A stretch of 38,703 nucleotides of DNA from an uncultured Prevotella sp. (GCA_945833995.1 CAMAGM010000009.1:1-38703), one strand, 5' to 3'; shown: positions 23,530-32,818, counted from the stretch's first letter. The notes: a model not told the origin generated them from the sequence alone. A program made the numbers and translations.

Positions 23530-25938
23530 TTAGAAACCGAATAAGTCATCCTCCTGCACACCAATATTGATGTTCAGAGAGTCTGTTTGTTTATAATCAC
23601 CTATTTTCAACACTATTTTTGAAGCAGTTGCCACGAGGTTAAGTCGCTCACTCTCAAACGTGTCTCCTTTTGTGCGACGCAAAGAATAAGTAACACCATT
23701 GTACACAACTGCAGGAATATCAATACTGCTTACTCCCTTTATTATGTATTTTACTATTGGATTATTCGCCGAGATATCATGCTCCAACAGCTTTGCAGAT
23801 ACGTCTGATGCGTTCTTCTGGCTGGAAACTATAACGACGGGGACAAGAACCTCTTCTGGCGTTGCCCCTCCATGGGCTCCCTGACCATTTGGTGTTTTTG
23901 ATGTTAGCGAGTTATGTGTAAGCGAGCATAAAGTTTTTCCATCTTCCAAGATAATATAATTATCATCTTTTACCACTTTGTTGTCGGTAAAATTCGCACA
24001 CCGTCCACCATGGTCAGCTTCTATTCCAGCTATATTCAGCCCTTTTCCCAAACATGCCAAATAGCTTAAGCCATGATCAGCCACAAAGGCTATTTTCTTT
24101 CCATTATATTGTGCAAGTACTTGAAGAATCGCTTTCTCCACTATTTGCATCTCTTCAATAAAATAGAGCGGATATTCCTTTTGGCTATGGGCATAATGGT
24201 CGAGGTCGCCTATCTTACTTATGCCAGGTGCCAGTTCCTCCAACTTAATTTTGTTTACCATCGTGGTAGTAGGGAGTTCTGCTGTACAGATATGTATCTC
24301 ATTTAGGTATACCCCATCGAGCCTATGCCTTTCTATTGCTTTAGAGATAAAAGGAATCCAATCAACGCCAAGACCATCAATCCAATAATAAACGTCAATG
24401 TCACTTCTGCTATTCATTAATGTCTTAACCGTCTTAAACCTACTCCTCCACGAGTCAAATGTCACCTCATTAGCATTCCTTTCCTTCAAGCATTCTACCA
24501 ATCGTGGAGAAATTGAACATGCGAGTTTGGACTTTTTGTATTCTTCAAAATATTCATTTACCCACATGTTGCCCTCTGACATCTGCAAACTAAAGATAGA
24601 GGTATAGCTATACAACAAAGGGAACAAGTCTTTTACCATTTCCCTTTGTATAGCATCTTTCCCCAGCCATTCCACCATTAGGCATTTTTCAGAAATGGTC
24701 AAAGAGGACATGTATTTCATAGCTTGGAAATAACCACGCTCTGGGTCTGCGGCAATAGCCATCAGCTTGGCCTTGACTTTCCTTTCTGCCCACTCGGTGA
24801 TTTGGACGTTATGTTTAGCGGCTTCCTTCAAAAGCATGCAACGCACTCGTAAATCTTTCTCGCTAATTGCCTCATCAAATGCCAATGTTGCCAATAGCGA
24901 GAATAGCTCCGACGTGCCAAGTGACGAGGATTTGCGTAATGCTTTTGAAAGATATGTTTCTTCGTCAATATGTTGTAGGTAATAGATTTTCAGTAGCCAG
25001 CGTGAGAAATCGTCTTCACATTCAAACCACGTTTCAACAAAGGAAACCGCATCTGTAAGATTGTAAGAATTGAATTTGCGGTTAACGAATTGCTCTAAAT
25101 CAAAGTCTTCAATATCTATAAGATGGGCGAGTTTTCCCCAATAATCCATATTGTCTTTAGGATTATCATCTGTCCCAACGCTTACTCCAAGCCCATTCCT
25201 CAAAAAATCATACGCATTTCTACAAACAACATATTCAAAGGCATTGTCTGGTTGCGCGTTATGCGCATTATTGAACAAAGACTTTGACGTACAGATTATC
25301 TGTTGACATACTTTATTGCCAACTTTCCATAAATCAATCCATTGCCTAACGTTGGAACAAATGGTGTATTTGCCCGACAATCCTTTTACTCCGTATGTAC
25401 TCTCTGCCAATATAAGCTTATAGTTGTCACCAGTTGTAGCAGAATGGTATTCCCATATATGTATGTTGGGGTCATCCTTGAACTTGCTGACCTTACCTTG
25501 CATTCCAATAACTGGCACATATATACGTTGATGCCCACGCTGCGCCTCTTCTGGAGATTGAATAAGACGTATGGTCTGCAACAAAGAGTCAAACTCCGCA
25601 TAGTTCCCATTATCATAAAACCGTGCTATTTCGGAGAATGGGGCTATGACAAAATCATTAGCGGGGAGACTCTTCACATACTCTTCAAAACGCATGGCGA
25701 GTTGTGAATATGTAATTAATTGGTCATCGTATTCGTCTGCCATCCACTTGTCTATTCCTTGCACATAGACATTGTGGTTACTACATTCAAGGACGAACTC
25801 ATTGAAGTCGCTGAACTTCTCAAAGAGGACAAACCTTAGTGGATACCGGTTACGCAATGCGCTTTCGGCTCCCACCCAGTTTTTGTCTTCCTCAATCTCC
25901 TTATAGAGTTCGTCAAGCGTTTCAAAAGCCTTATACAT
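23530..25938 (-). CDS. pglZ: PglZ-family phosphatase of type 4 BREX
   Basis: PglZ is the signature BREX protein, an alkaline-phosphatase-fold metal enzyme needed for defence. In this 802-residue protein the N-terminal ~500 residues are helical and lack motifs I know. The C-terminal phosphatase core has VYYWIDGLGVDW near residue 518 (first metal-binding Asp), LPTTTMVNK (the position of the catalytic Thr/Ser in the fold), then VADHGLSYL near 621 and EADHGGRCA near 643 (metal-binding Asp/His). It ends with the PEEVLVPVVIV strand common to PglZ. The gene starts 3 bases after brxC ends and 2 bases before brxL begins, so the three are tightly co-translated. It is AT-rich compared with the glycan genes. 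Identification is strong; the substrate of PglZ is not established. Confidence 0.9.
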   Translation of the reverse strand: MYKAFETLDELYKEIEEDKNWVGAESALRNRYPLRFVLFEKFSDFNEFVLECSNHNVYVQGIDKWMADEYDDQLITYSQLAMRFEEYVKSLPANDFVIAPFSEIARFYDNGNYAEFDSLLQTIRLIQSPEEAQRGHQRIYVPVIGMQGKVSKFKDDPNIHIWEYHSATTGDNYKLILAESTYGVKGLSGKYTICSNVRQWIDLWKVGNKVCQQIICTSKSLFNNAHNAQPDNAFEYVVCRNAYDFLRNGLGVSVGTDDNPKDNMDYWGKLAHLIDIEDFDLEQFVNRKFNSYNLTDAVSFVETWFECEDDFSRWLLKIYYLQHIDEETYLSKALRKSSSLGTSELFSLLATLAFDEAISEKDLRVRCMLLKEAAKHNVQITEWAERKVKAKLMAIAADPERGYFQAMKYMSSLTISEKCLMVEWLGKDAIQREMVKDLFPLLYSYTSIFSLQMSEGNMWVNEYFEEYKKSKLACSISPRLVECLKERNANEVTFDSWRSRFKTVKTLMNSRSDIDVYYWIDGLGVDWIPFISKAIERHRLDGVYLNEIHICTAELPTTTMVNKIKLEELAPGISKIGDLDHYAHSQKEYPLYFIEEMQIVEKAILQVLAQYNGKKIAFVADHGLSYLACLGKGLNIAGIEADHGGRCANFTDNKVVKDDNYIILEDGKTLCSLTHNSLTSKTPNGQGAHGGATPEEVLVPVVIVSSQKNASDVSAKLLEHDISANNPIVKYIIKGVSSIDIPAVVYNGVTYSLRRTKGDTFESERLNLVATASKIVLKIGDYKQTDSLNINIGVQEDDLFGF

Positions 25939-25941
25939 ATA

Positions 25942-28900
25942 CTACGAATTTATTCTGTCCAACAACCATTCGCCGCCTTCGTCGCATAATTTATTCAAGA
26001 GAGCCAACGCAACATTCAGGGAAGATATGCTCGCAATGTGCTCCTTCGCTTTTTTCCGCTTCTCGGCTATTACGCTATAGTTTGGCATTTGCTCGCCAAC
26101 TCGTGTAGGAGTGTCGTTACGTTCTTCAACTTTTGTCCATTCCTTGTTTGAAGTTTGCTCCAAACGCCAGTTCTTGGCTCTTGCAACCACTTCCTCCTCC
26201 GTCCAGTAACCTACAGTTGATTGCAGATTCTGCTCAATATACTTTCTAACTTCATCCAGCTCGTCATCCTTAAGATTTATCAGCTCTATCTGTTTCAGGA
26301 AATTGTCAAATCCCTCAGCAAAAATATTCTCAATATTAAGAATATTCTTCATCTCAATACGCATCTCGTCAATCAAAGCCAGTGTCTCGTTAACCAACGC
26401 AGGATTGCGCAGCTCCCTTTCCATACAAATCTGCACTATATCATCAACAAGTTTTTTCACTTCGTCTGTGATGGAAACGCTAAAAGGAAGATTGGAAAAT
26501 GCTTTCTCAGAGGCATATTTGATAGCCCATAGAGGACGATTCTTCTTTCCAAGGAATTCCGCAGTAATGGCATAACGGGCATCCTTCAGACTTGTCACGT
26601 CATTATAGGTGTTGTCCTTACTGTTGAGTTTGAACAATGATATTAGAGCTTTGCACAGTTTGCCCTCTTCAGGTGTTTGGAACTTGAAGTTGAGTTTGCT
26701 GTTCGACTTGTTGTCGTCCCAAACCTTAAAGAGCCATACAATATCGTCAATCAAAGCATTCTTGTCATGTGGTTTTCCTTGCATGTCGAATATTTTGTTC
26801 TCCCAACCTCGTAAGGCGAATGCTACCATAGCCATTGCGGAAAAACCTCCGTAAAGACCGTATGGCGGTTTTGTAAGCATAGAAAACTTGTCGTCGAAAT
26901 TGAATGGCAAACTCTTGTCGGCATATTTGATGATGCTATTCACCTTGTCATATACCTTTTTGAAAGGATGGTTTTCAGACACGTCGGTTTTCCATTGCAT
27001 ATTGTCGTCCAAACAGTCTTGAACAAGATATTGTATCGGGCGCATCTGCGCCGTGATTTCCGCCAACTCTGCTTTTGATGTCGCAAACAAGAAGGTACGC
27101 ACAATCTCCTTCGAGTTCTGTTGTTTCCAGAAAGTAGAAGGTGCTTTTTGTCGCAGTATCTCACAAGCATCTGGTCCGTATGGATAGATTGTTGGAGCAA
27201 CAGCAGAGTTCACTATGCTCGAAAGATGTTTCACCGATATAGGTTGTTTCTCATTGCCGCTAATATATATTATGGCATTGTTGCGTTGGGCTGCCTCCAT
27301 CCAGTCTTTTACCATTCCTATTGCATGGTCTCTATGGACTTTCTGTTGGTCAATAAATCCATGACTACTTGCACACGCATAATTTGCCTGATATTCTATG
27401 AACTGTTCGTATCTGCCATCGGTCATTACCTCGTCGAAAACAATATATACTATGTTTTGCAAATCCTTGTCTTGTTCGTCATTTGCACAACTTTCTGCAA
27501 AAGTTCGCAATGTGGCAAGCTCAATGTTGTTGCGTGCCATTAGTAGGGCAAAGAACAAGGCACTACCCTTCGTTTCTCTGCGTCCATTCTTAATCTGGCT
27601 GCGCAAAGAAGAATCATTTTGAACGTCTGAATAGAATTTGTAGTTATACGGACGAATTACCTTCTGCATATATTTCTTTTCAAACAAATTCGATGCAGCA
27701 TCAGAGAAGTTGAGTATCTGGTGGGTAAAACGGAACTGTACGTTTCTCATCTCCGTTTTCTTTTCCTCAATCTCACCAGAAGGCAAGGCTGAGAACTGAA
27801 CGGAATAAAGACCTCCTGGGGCACGCTGTATTATTCCTTGCTCATTAAACCATTGAAGCACAGTGTCAACCATTCCTTCATAGCGTGAGCCTTGGTAAAG
27901 TGCCTTTATGTTGTCCTCTGAAGGTGTAACGAGTCCGTTGTTATTCTCTCCAGACACATTATTGAATGCGTTGAGCAATAATATCCCTTTGAAAACGGCA
28001 TAATAAGCATCACCCTCATTGGCAACCTGAAGGCGGTAGGAGTTGAAACGCTCGGTCACTGCGCCATAATTTGTCACATCGTCTTGGAACACCTTTAGAA
28101 CGTAATCCCATAAATAGTCGGCAGTTATTGTATCGCCGTTCAAATATGCCTCTTCATTATCCAAGAAATCTCTTATGGCATCATTCTGCCCCAAGAACTC
28201 GAATACACTACGGCTTGATGAGCCAACAACAGTCGCATAGTGAGTTGCAAGATTAGCTGTTCCGGGATGCAATGGGTAAAGATTGAAAAGGTCTGCCTTA
28301 GTTGATTCCGGGTCATTGCTTGTCTGCGTGAAGACAGTGAGCAGTTCCGGATTTTGTTGATAAAATCTTAGGCACATCTGTTCGTGTCGCTCCTTATTCA
28401 AAATCTCAAACTTGCGCGACATAATCTTGAAAGCCGATACCGACTCCATATTGTATTTTTCCCGATGGTAACGGCCATCGGTTTGTTTCAATTGCTCAGA
28501 GTTGAATTTGTCAAAGGCTGACGGATGTGAAATAAGGAACATGAAAGAGTTGTTCTCTTCGTTGGCAAAACGCTCCGCAATCTCTTGCAGCTCTTTTAGG
28601 ACTGGAATGCCTATGGCATTGGTCATCACATCGGTGAACTCATCCCAAACAATCAGCAGACCATTATAAGTCCCCATTTCCGCAAGTTTATCTTGCACTT
28701 CTATGAGCCATTGTTTGATGTTTTCGTTGTTCATGCGCACGTCAAGACCTGTCTCACGCAGTGTGTCAGATATTCTATGGAACGTACCGAGGTCGTTGTT
28801 CCTTAAATTGTCAATCAGTTGGGAGCTGTTCGATACAATTGAGGAAAGTGCAGTATAGGTTTCGACCAAATGTTCCCATATTTCTTTGTGGTTTTCAATA

Positions 28901-29391
28901 TGATTGATATAACTCTCAAAGTCCGTTGGCACTGATACTTCTATCTTCTTTGCCTTGAGAGTTGCCATCACAGCTTTTTGCAACACAAGGGCAAGGTCGA
29001 GAGGATGTGTCATGGCTGCAAGGCCATAAACTTTCACGGTGAGCAGACGCTTCTCCTCACGCAAGTTATATATGGCATTTCTAATTGTGGCAAATTTTTC
29101 ATCACCATATTCATAATCCACCCATTCCCTTATACTATTAATATCGTCACCAAGTAAATGGCTCAATACGGCAACAGCATGGCTCTTTCCTGTGCCGTAA
29201 GTTCCGTTTAGCCAAAACGACTTATGGCTATCAAGATCATTGCCTCTCACTGCCTTCAGCACAGTGCGAAGCACCTTGTTAAACTGTTCATTAGGGATGA
29301 ACGATGTCCACTCCCCCTGTTTTTCGTCTTCTATGTTGTAGGCAGCCTTGCCACCACGCAACTTTATTATGTCGTCATATTTTGTAGCCAT
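25942..29391 (-). CDS. brxC: BrxC/PglY-like ATPase of type 4 BREX
   Basis: A 1149-residue P-loop ATPase, the large DUF499-type component of BREX. Near residue 64 lies Walker A in LNGTYGTGKSHAVAVLSHLL. Near 250 is a Walker B strand, LLIVWDEFTDVM, followed by FLISHPSAF, a sensor-like segment. The rest is long and helical with Lys/Glu-rich regions and no catalytic motif I recognise. BrxC/PglY proteins are believed to assemble on DNA with PglZ and the modification machinery, using ATP to control modification or defence. The gene sits 18 bases after the small 149-codon gene and 3 bases before pglZ. Length and motif spacing fit the type 4 version (brxC4). Confidence in the family is high; mechanism is unknown. 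Confidence 0.87.
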   Translation of the reverse strand: MATKYDDIIKLRGGKAAYNIEDEKQGEWTSFIPNEQFNKVLRTVLKAVRGNDLDSHKSFWLNGTYGTGKSHAVAVLSHLLGDDINSIREWVDYEYGDEKFATIRNAIYNLREEKRLLTVKVYGLAAMTHPLDLALVLQKAVMATLKAKKIEVSVPTDFESYINHIENHKEIWEHLVETYTALSSIVSNSSQLIDNLRNNDLGTFHRISDTLRETGLDVRMNNENIKQWLIEVQDKLAEMGTYNGLLIVWDEFTDVMTNAIGIPVLKELQEIAERFANEENNSFMFLISHPSAFDKFNSEQLKQTDGRYHREKYNMESVSAFKIMSRKFEILNKERHEQMCLRFYQQNPELLTVFTQTSNDPESTKADLFNLYPLHPGTANLATHYATVVGSSSRSVFEFLGQNDAIRDFLDNEEAYLNGDTITADYLWDYVLKVFQDDVTNYGAVTERFNSYRLQVANEGDAYYAVFKGILLLNAFNNVSGENNNGLVTPSEDNIKALYQGSRYEGMVDTVLQWFNEQGIIQRAPGGLYSVQFSALPSGEIEEKKTEMRNVQFRFTHQILNFSDAASNLFEKKYMQKVIRPYNYKFYSDVQNDSSLRSQIKNGRRETKGSALFFALLMARNNIELATLRTFAESCANDEQDKDLQNIVYIVFDEVMTDGRYEQFIEYQANYACASSHGFIDQQKVHRDHAIGMVKDWMEAAQRNNAIIYISGNEKQPISVKHLSSIVNSAVAPTIYPYGPDACEILRQKAPSTFWKQQNSKEIVRTFLFATSKAELAEITAQMRPIQYLVQDCLDDNMQWKTDVSENHPFKKVYDKVNSIIKYADKSLPFNFDDKFSMLTKPPYGLYGGFSAMAMVAFALRGWENKIFDMQGKPHDKNALIDDIVWLFKVWDDNKSNSKLNFKFQTPEEGKLCKALISLFKLNSKDNTYNDVTSLKDARYAITAEFLGKKNRPLWAIKYASEKAFSNLPFSVSITDEVKKLVDDIVQICMERELRNPALVNETLALIDEMRIEMKNILNIENIFAEGFDNFLKQIELINLKDDELDEVRKYIEQNLQSTVGYWTEEEVVARAKNWRLEQTSNKEWTKVEERNDTPTRVGEQMPNYSVIAEKRKKAKEHIASISSLNVALALLNKLCDEGGEWLLDRINS

Positions 29392-29409
29392 ATCTGTATG
29401 ATAATCTAA

Positions 29410-29859
29410 TTATTCTTGTTTCGTTAAATATCTCTCAATGATGCAACGCTTTAGGTATTCCCTATTTTCTGCTTCTTGTAAAAGGTCCCACAATTCATCG
29501 TCCAACTTTGCGTATAATAGATTCTCGCGGAGGTATTTGGCGGAGGGTGTATGCCCTTTTATTGGAGGTCTGCATTCCTTAATCCAACAAAGGTGATAGA
29601 ATTCCGAAGAACAAAGATGATAGTATGGAACTATAAATGGCACATGACCAATCTCATCGTAATATCTGTGTAATCCATCATAGCTATATATCAAATGTTC
29701 ATCATTCCACATTATTACATTTTGCTTCAATCTCATTAACGATATGTTTTCAACGATTGAAAGCAGAAAAAGCGGTTTGGCATTTGACTTTCCATTCACG
29801 CCGTTCCCTCTTCTTATTGCAAGTAACATTTCTTTGTATAACTGAATTGAAAAGTTCAT
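29410..29859 (-). CDS. Unknown 149-aa BREX-linked protein, resembles a sulfur-binding (SBD) domain
   Basis: No named family is recognised with certainty. The gene begins one base after the brxP stop, so it is almost certainly translated with BrxP and likely a stoichiometric partner. Its layout follows the sulfur-binding domain of ScoMcrA/DndH-like phosphorothioate-dependent enzymes: an early KPLFLLSIVENI helix (compare KPLLLL...), a mid-protein VPYYHLCSSEFYHLCW (compare YPFWRLxNDGLWEV, which lines the sulfur pocket), and a helical end SAKYLRENLLYAKLDDELWDLL then IIERYL (compare the LxxxGxxxxxxELxxLL and LLxxyF end). There is no HNH or other nuclease motif, so it would be a free-standing reader or adaptor. 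The comparison was made by eye; alternatives include an unrelated small helical subunit analogous to DndE. Confidence 0.5.
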   Translation of the reverse strand: MNFSIQLYKEMLLAIRRGNGVNGKSNAKPLFLLSIVENISLMRLKQNVIMWNDEHLIYSYDGLHRYYDEIGHVPFIVPYYHLCSSEFYHLCWIKECRPPIKGHTPSAKYLRENLLYAKLDDELWDLLQEAENREYLKRCIIERYLTKQE

Positions 29860-29860
29860 C

Positions 29861-32371
29861 CTATAATAAAGATTTAAGAGCGGAAATTGGAGACAAATCC
29901 TCTCGCAATGTTATATGCTCAAGTCCCATCGATAATTCTGCGATTAAAACCCGATTGCTATCAGAAGATAAGTATCGTAATACTCTCAAAAGGTCATTTC
30001 TTGCTATGCCAAATTCTTTATATACTCCATTTACTTCTTCTTCTCTATATAAATCAGAGACCCTAAGCATAGATATTTCTTTTGTCTTGCCATATTTATA
30101 TAAAGAGTATGCAACCGCTTCTGGTGACAAATCGCTATATGGCAAACGCATCAATGAGAGTCCTTTTTGATCTTGACTTTCGAATTGTTTTAGTTCCTCG
30201 CCAATAGGAGAGTATTTGAACGTTTGTACCAATGCTTGAACTGCATATTTTATTGTTGTCTCCTTGAATGTTGGAAGAAAATACTCCGTTGCCAACCTAT
30301 CCATACTCTTTCTGTCAAACAAGATTGCAAACCCAAATGTCAATACAAACCACCTCATTAATGGGCTGTTATATGTGAGATTAATATGAATAAGTTCCCA
30401 AAGCAGTGTAGGGGAATCCCTGTTGATTTCAACGCACAACTCTCCAAAATCTGTAATATGTCCGTTCTCGTCAATTATTTCAGCATCTTTTAACCATGCC
30501 TTAAAACTTGGCACTTGTTTTACTCCAAGATAATTGTCTTTCCAAAATGACTCTGGGTCAGACAAATATTGATCCACCCATTCTTGATGAATACCAAATG
30601 TTCCGTATTTTGAAATCTTCATATTTGATGTATTTATTACTGTAGGTTTTAACAATGAATCTGCTACAATGCACCCGACATCATGATACTCCAAGCACTT
30701 ATGGCAATGAATGCATCTTGTTGTCTCTATTGATACATCAGGATAAACAGAAAGTGCTCCTGTCGGACATTCCAGCTCGCAAGACTCACAATTTATGCAA
30801 TATGCTGATTTGTATATTACTCTTCTTATCAAGTATCTTAATTGAATATTGTTGTTGTCGTACAAAATAAAACGATAATCGTTTATTTTTGATTGATAAT
30901 CAATTGAAAAGTTGAAAACTTCATCTTTGTACGACAATTCTCCCAGTACTTGGTTTCCTTTATATTTTACACTATATTTCCCTAAAGCGGAAAGCCATGT
31001 CAGCACATCCTTTTGGGAATAACTTACTTTAGCCTCCCATTTCGTAGAAGATGTTGATATTACAATGGAAGTTAGCGAATCTGAGAATTTTCCACTTCCC
31101 CTCATTTTCCATTTACGTTCGGATATATATTCCTCTTTATTGGGAATATTTCTTTCTTCAACCATATTCTCCAAACGAGAAAGAAATGGTTTGAGATTAC
31201 TATGATAGCAATTGTTCACTATCATATCATCCCATGGTGAACCAAATGGACAAAGAATACAACCAACTCTTGGTTTTCCTACCCTGTATGCACTATTAAT
31301 TGGCAGGTCGTGTCCAAAAAGATATAAAAATACTTCGGTAGTGTTCCATAAAAGAATAGGTCGCGCATTAACAACGAATCTGTGCTTTACGCCTTTGCCA
31401 ATTCGGTTGTAATCGCTTCGTTTGACTGACTCTTCAGCTCGAACACCTTCAAAGGCAATGAAATGACGTTGCTTTTGGCCTTTTGACAACAAAGCCCTAT
31501 ATAATGGCGCTGTCTTCATAACAGAACAACACCAACGATGTGTGTCACTGGGTGTACCAATTTTGTCCCAATAGTTTAACACCGACTCATGGTTACGGGC
31601 GGTATGGAATTTTAAGGCAGGAAATAAATCCTTGTAATATTTCTGTATCTCTTCATACAACGAGAGCGACGGAGGCAACTCATATCCTGTGTCGCTATAA
31701 ATAACCTCGAAATCAGTTGGAGGAATAGCACGAGTACACAAGTCGAGAACAACTTGCGAATCCTTTCCACCAGAGAAAGATGCAATGAAGCGGTCAATCT
31801 TTGTTGATAACAACACACGCTTACCTTCTTTTTGAGCAGCTTCTAAGGGCATGATGTCAAACGACTCACAATCCTGTTTAACAACTGCCATCTTTTGTTT
31901 ACTCTTTTTCTCTACTCGCTCTGCCATTGCCTCAAAATCCATTTTGTTGGCATCAGCTTTATCAAAAGTCTTGTTTACTTTAGAGTAGGCTGTGTAAGTG
32001 TCTCTAATAAACTCGATAGCTTCATTCTCCAAAACGAACATATAGTCAGATGTTTTTCGCAACATTGCATCAACATCCACAGGTATGAGCTTTTGCGGTT
32101 CTATACCTTTGCAAAACTCAAGAGTTGGCTTAGTGTAGATATTTGCTCCTTTCGCGTCAAAAATATGTTCACCTCTATACCAATATTGCTTGTTGATAGC
32201 CCACATGATGGGGGCATCACAATGAGGATAATCCCAACCGAGCTTGTTTAACCCTAATAAGTCAAGTTCTTCATAGAACACAGGACGAGGGGAGATACCC
32301 AATGTACCCTCCACTATGCGGGAATGTAATAACACGCCCCCAGTCTCCTTGTCCCATGTTATTTTATACAC
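29861..32371 (-). CDS. brxP: BrxP: PAPS-reductase/DndC-like sulfur-transfer protein fused to ferredoxin and DUF4007-like domains
   Basis: First gene of the operon and the marker of type 4 BREX. Residue numbers use the ORF-track start. An N-terminal domain (KITWDKETGGVLL, RPVFYEELDLLG) precedes the ATP-pyrophosphatase core with SGGKDSQVVLDL near 250, VIYSDTGYELPPS, and a CC (RWCCSVMK, about 336) plus CxxC (GCILCPFG, about 430) set, the pattern that holds a 4Fe-4S cluster in APS reductase and DndC. Near 583-616 are two ferredoxin clusters (CINCESCELECP, CIHCHKC). The last ~250 residues resemble DUF4007. The track start (GTG at 32539) adds 56 residues lying in a GC-rich hairpin region, so the GTG at 32371 beginning VYKITWDKE is preferred (836 residues); TTG/ATG alternatives exist. 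It probably adenylates DNA and inserts sulfur, as DndC does (inference). Confidence 0.87.
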   Translation of the reverse strand: MYKITWDKETGGVLLHSRIVEGTLGISPRPVFYEELDLLGLNKLGWDYPHCDAPIMWAINKQYWYRGEHIFDAKGANIYTKPTLEFCKGIEPQKLIPVDVDAMLRKTSDYMFVLENEAIEFIRDTYTAYSKVNKTFDKADANKMDFEAMAERVEKKSKQKMAVVKQDCESFDIMPLEAAQKEGKRVLLSTKIDRFIASFSGGKDSQVVLDLCTRAIPPTDFEVIYSDTGYELPPSLSLYEEIQKYYKDLFPALKFHTARNHESVLNYWDKIGTPSDTHRWCCSVMKTAPLYRALLSKGQKQRHFIAFEGVRAEESVKRSDYNRIGKGVKHRFVVNARPILLWNTTEVFLYLFGHDLPINSAYRVGKPRVGCILCPFGSPWDDMIVNNCYHSNLKPFLSRLENMVEERNIPNKEEYISERKWKMRGSGKFSDSLTSIVISTSSTKWEAKVSYSQKDVLTWLSALGKYSVKYKGNQVLGELSYKDEVFNFSIDYQSKINDYRFILYDNNNIQLRYLIRRVIYKSAYCINCESCELECPTGALSVYPDVSIETTRCIHCHKCLEYHDVGCIVADSLLKPTVINTSNMKISKYGTFGIHQEWVDQYLSDPESFWKDNYLGVKQVPSFKAWLKDAEIIDENGHITDFGELCVEINRDSPTLLWELIHINLTYNSPLMRWFVLTFGFAILFDRKSMDRLATEYFLPTFKETTIKYAVQALVQTFKYSPIGEELKQFESQDQKGLSLMRLPYSDLSPEAVAYSLYKYGKTKEISMLRVSDLYREEEVNGVYKEFGIARNDLLRVLRYLSSDSNRVLIAELSMGLEHITLREDLSPISALKSLL

Positions 32372-32375
32372 GATT

Positions 32376-32545
32376 CTTTCATATCTATATTCCGACAGAA
32401 TTCCCAAGAATCGGAAGGTTCTTAGTTGTTGTTCAAGCCAATACAAAAAGAAAGCGTGGGAATCTTTCCTGCTGCCCATCCCACAACTCGAGGCTTCTCG
32501 CATTGCCCAACAGTCGAGACGGACAACGCAGAAGCCCACGCATGA
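32376..32545 (-). other. GC-rich, strongly paired leader of the brxP transcript
   Basis: On the minus strand GCGTGGG (32541-32535) pairs with CCCACGC (32460-32454), closing an 88-base domain. Inside, GGCTTCTGCGTTG pairs with CAATGCGAGAAGCC (one bulge, one G-U). Nearer the gene TTCCGA pairs with TCGGAA. The stretch is GC-richer than the operon it leads and gives un-protein-like translations in all frames. It could be a structured 5' leader RNA or a mobile repeat. Confidence 0.4.
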
Positions 32546-32786
32546 GGTATATAATAATCCATAGCGTGTTATTGCCTACATACATCAATGATATACATAC
32601 GACAAAACACGGCTGGAGATAATATACCAACCGTGGACATTCACCGTTGTCTTGTCCTTTGACTGTTAATTGTAACTTTGCGAGAATTACGAGTTGTCAA
32701 AGACAAGCGTCAGATAAACGCCCTTTTCATAAAGACTGCACCCGCCACTCTGCCCCTTGCGAAGCTTCTGCAACGGAATGCAACTG

Positions 32787-32818
32787 CAAATATACGGCTT
32801 TTATTTTTTCCAACCAAA
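32787..32818 (-). promoter_or_regulatory. Promoter of the BREX operon
   Basis: The minus strand reads TTTG (32818-32815), exactly 20 bases, then TATATTTG (32794-32787), an ideal Bacteroidetes promoter. It predicts a start near 32780 and a leader of about 240-410 bases before brxP, depending on the start codon. No other good promoter is seen inside the operon junctions. Confidence 0.65.

Noticed and set aside
22097-32539. Classical Dnd or Ssp phosphorothioation system.
   Set aside because: Only a DndC/SspD-like protein is present. DndB, DndD, DndE, SspB and SspE are absent, and PglZ, BrxC and BrxL define BREX instead.
32433-32630. 65-aa minus-strand ORF overlapping the start of brxP as a small regulator.
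   Set aside because: It lies in the paired GC-rich leader, overlaps the brxP frame and has no recognisable motif.
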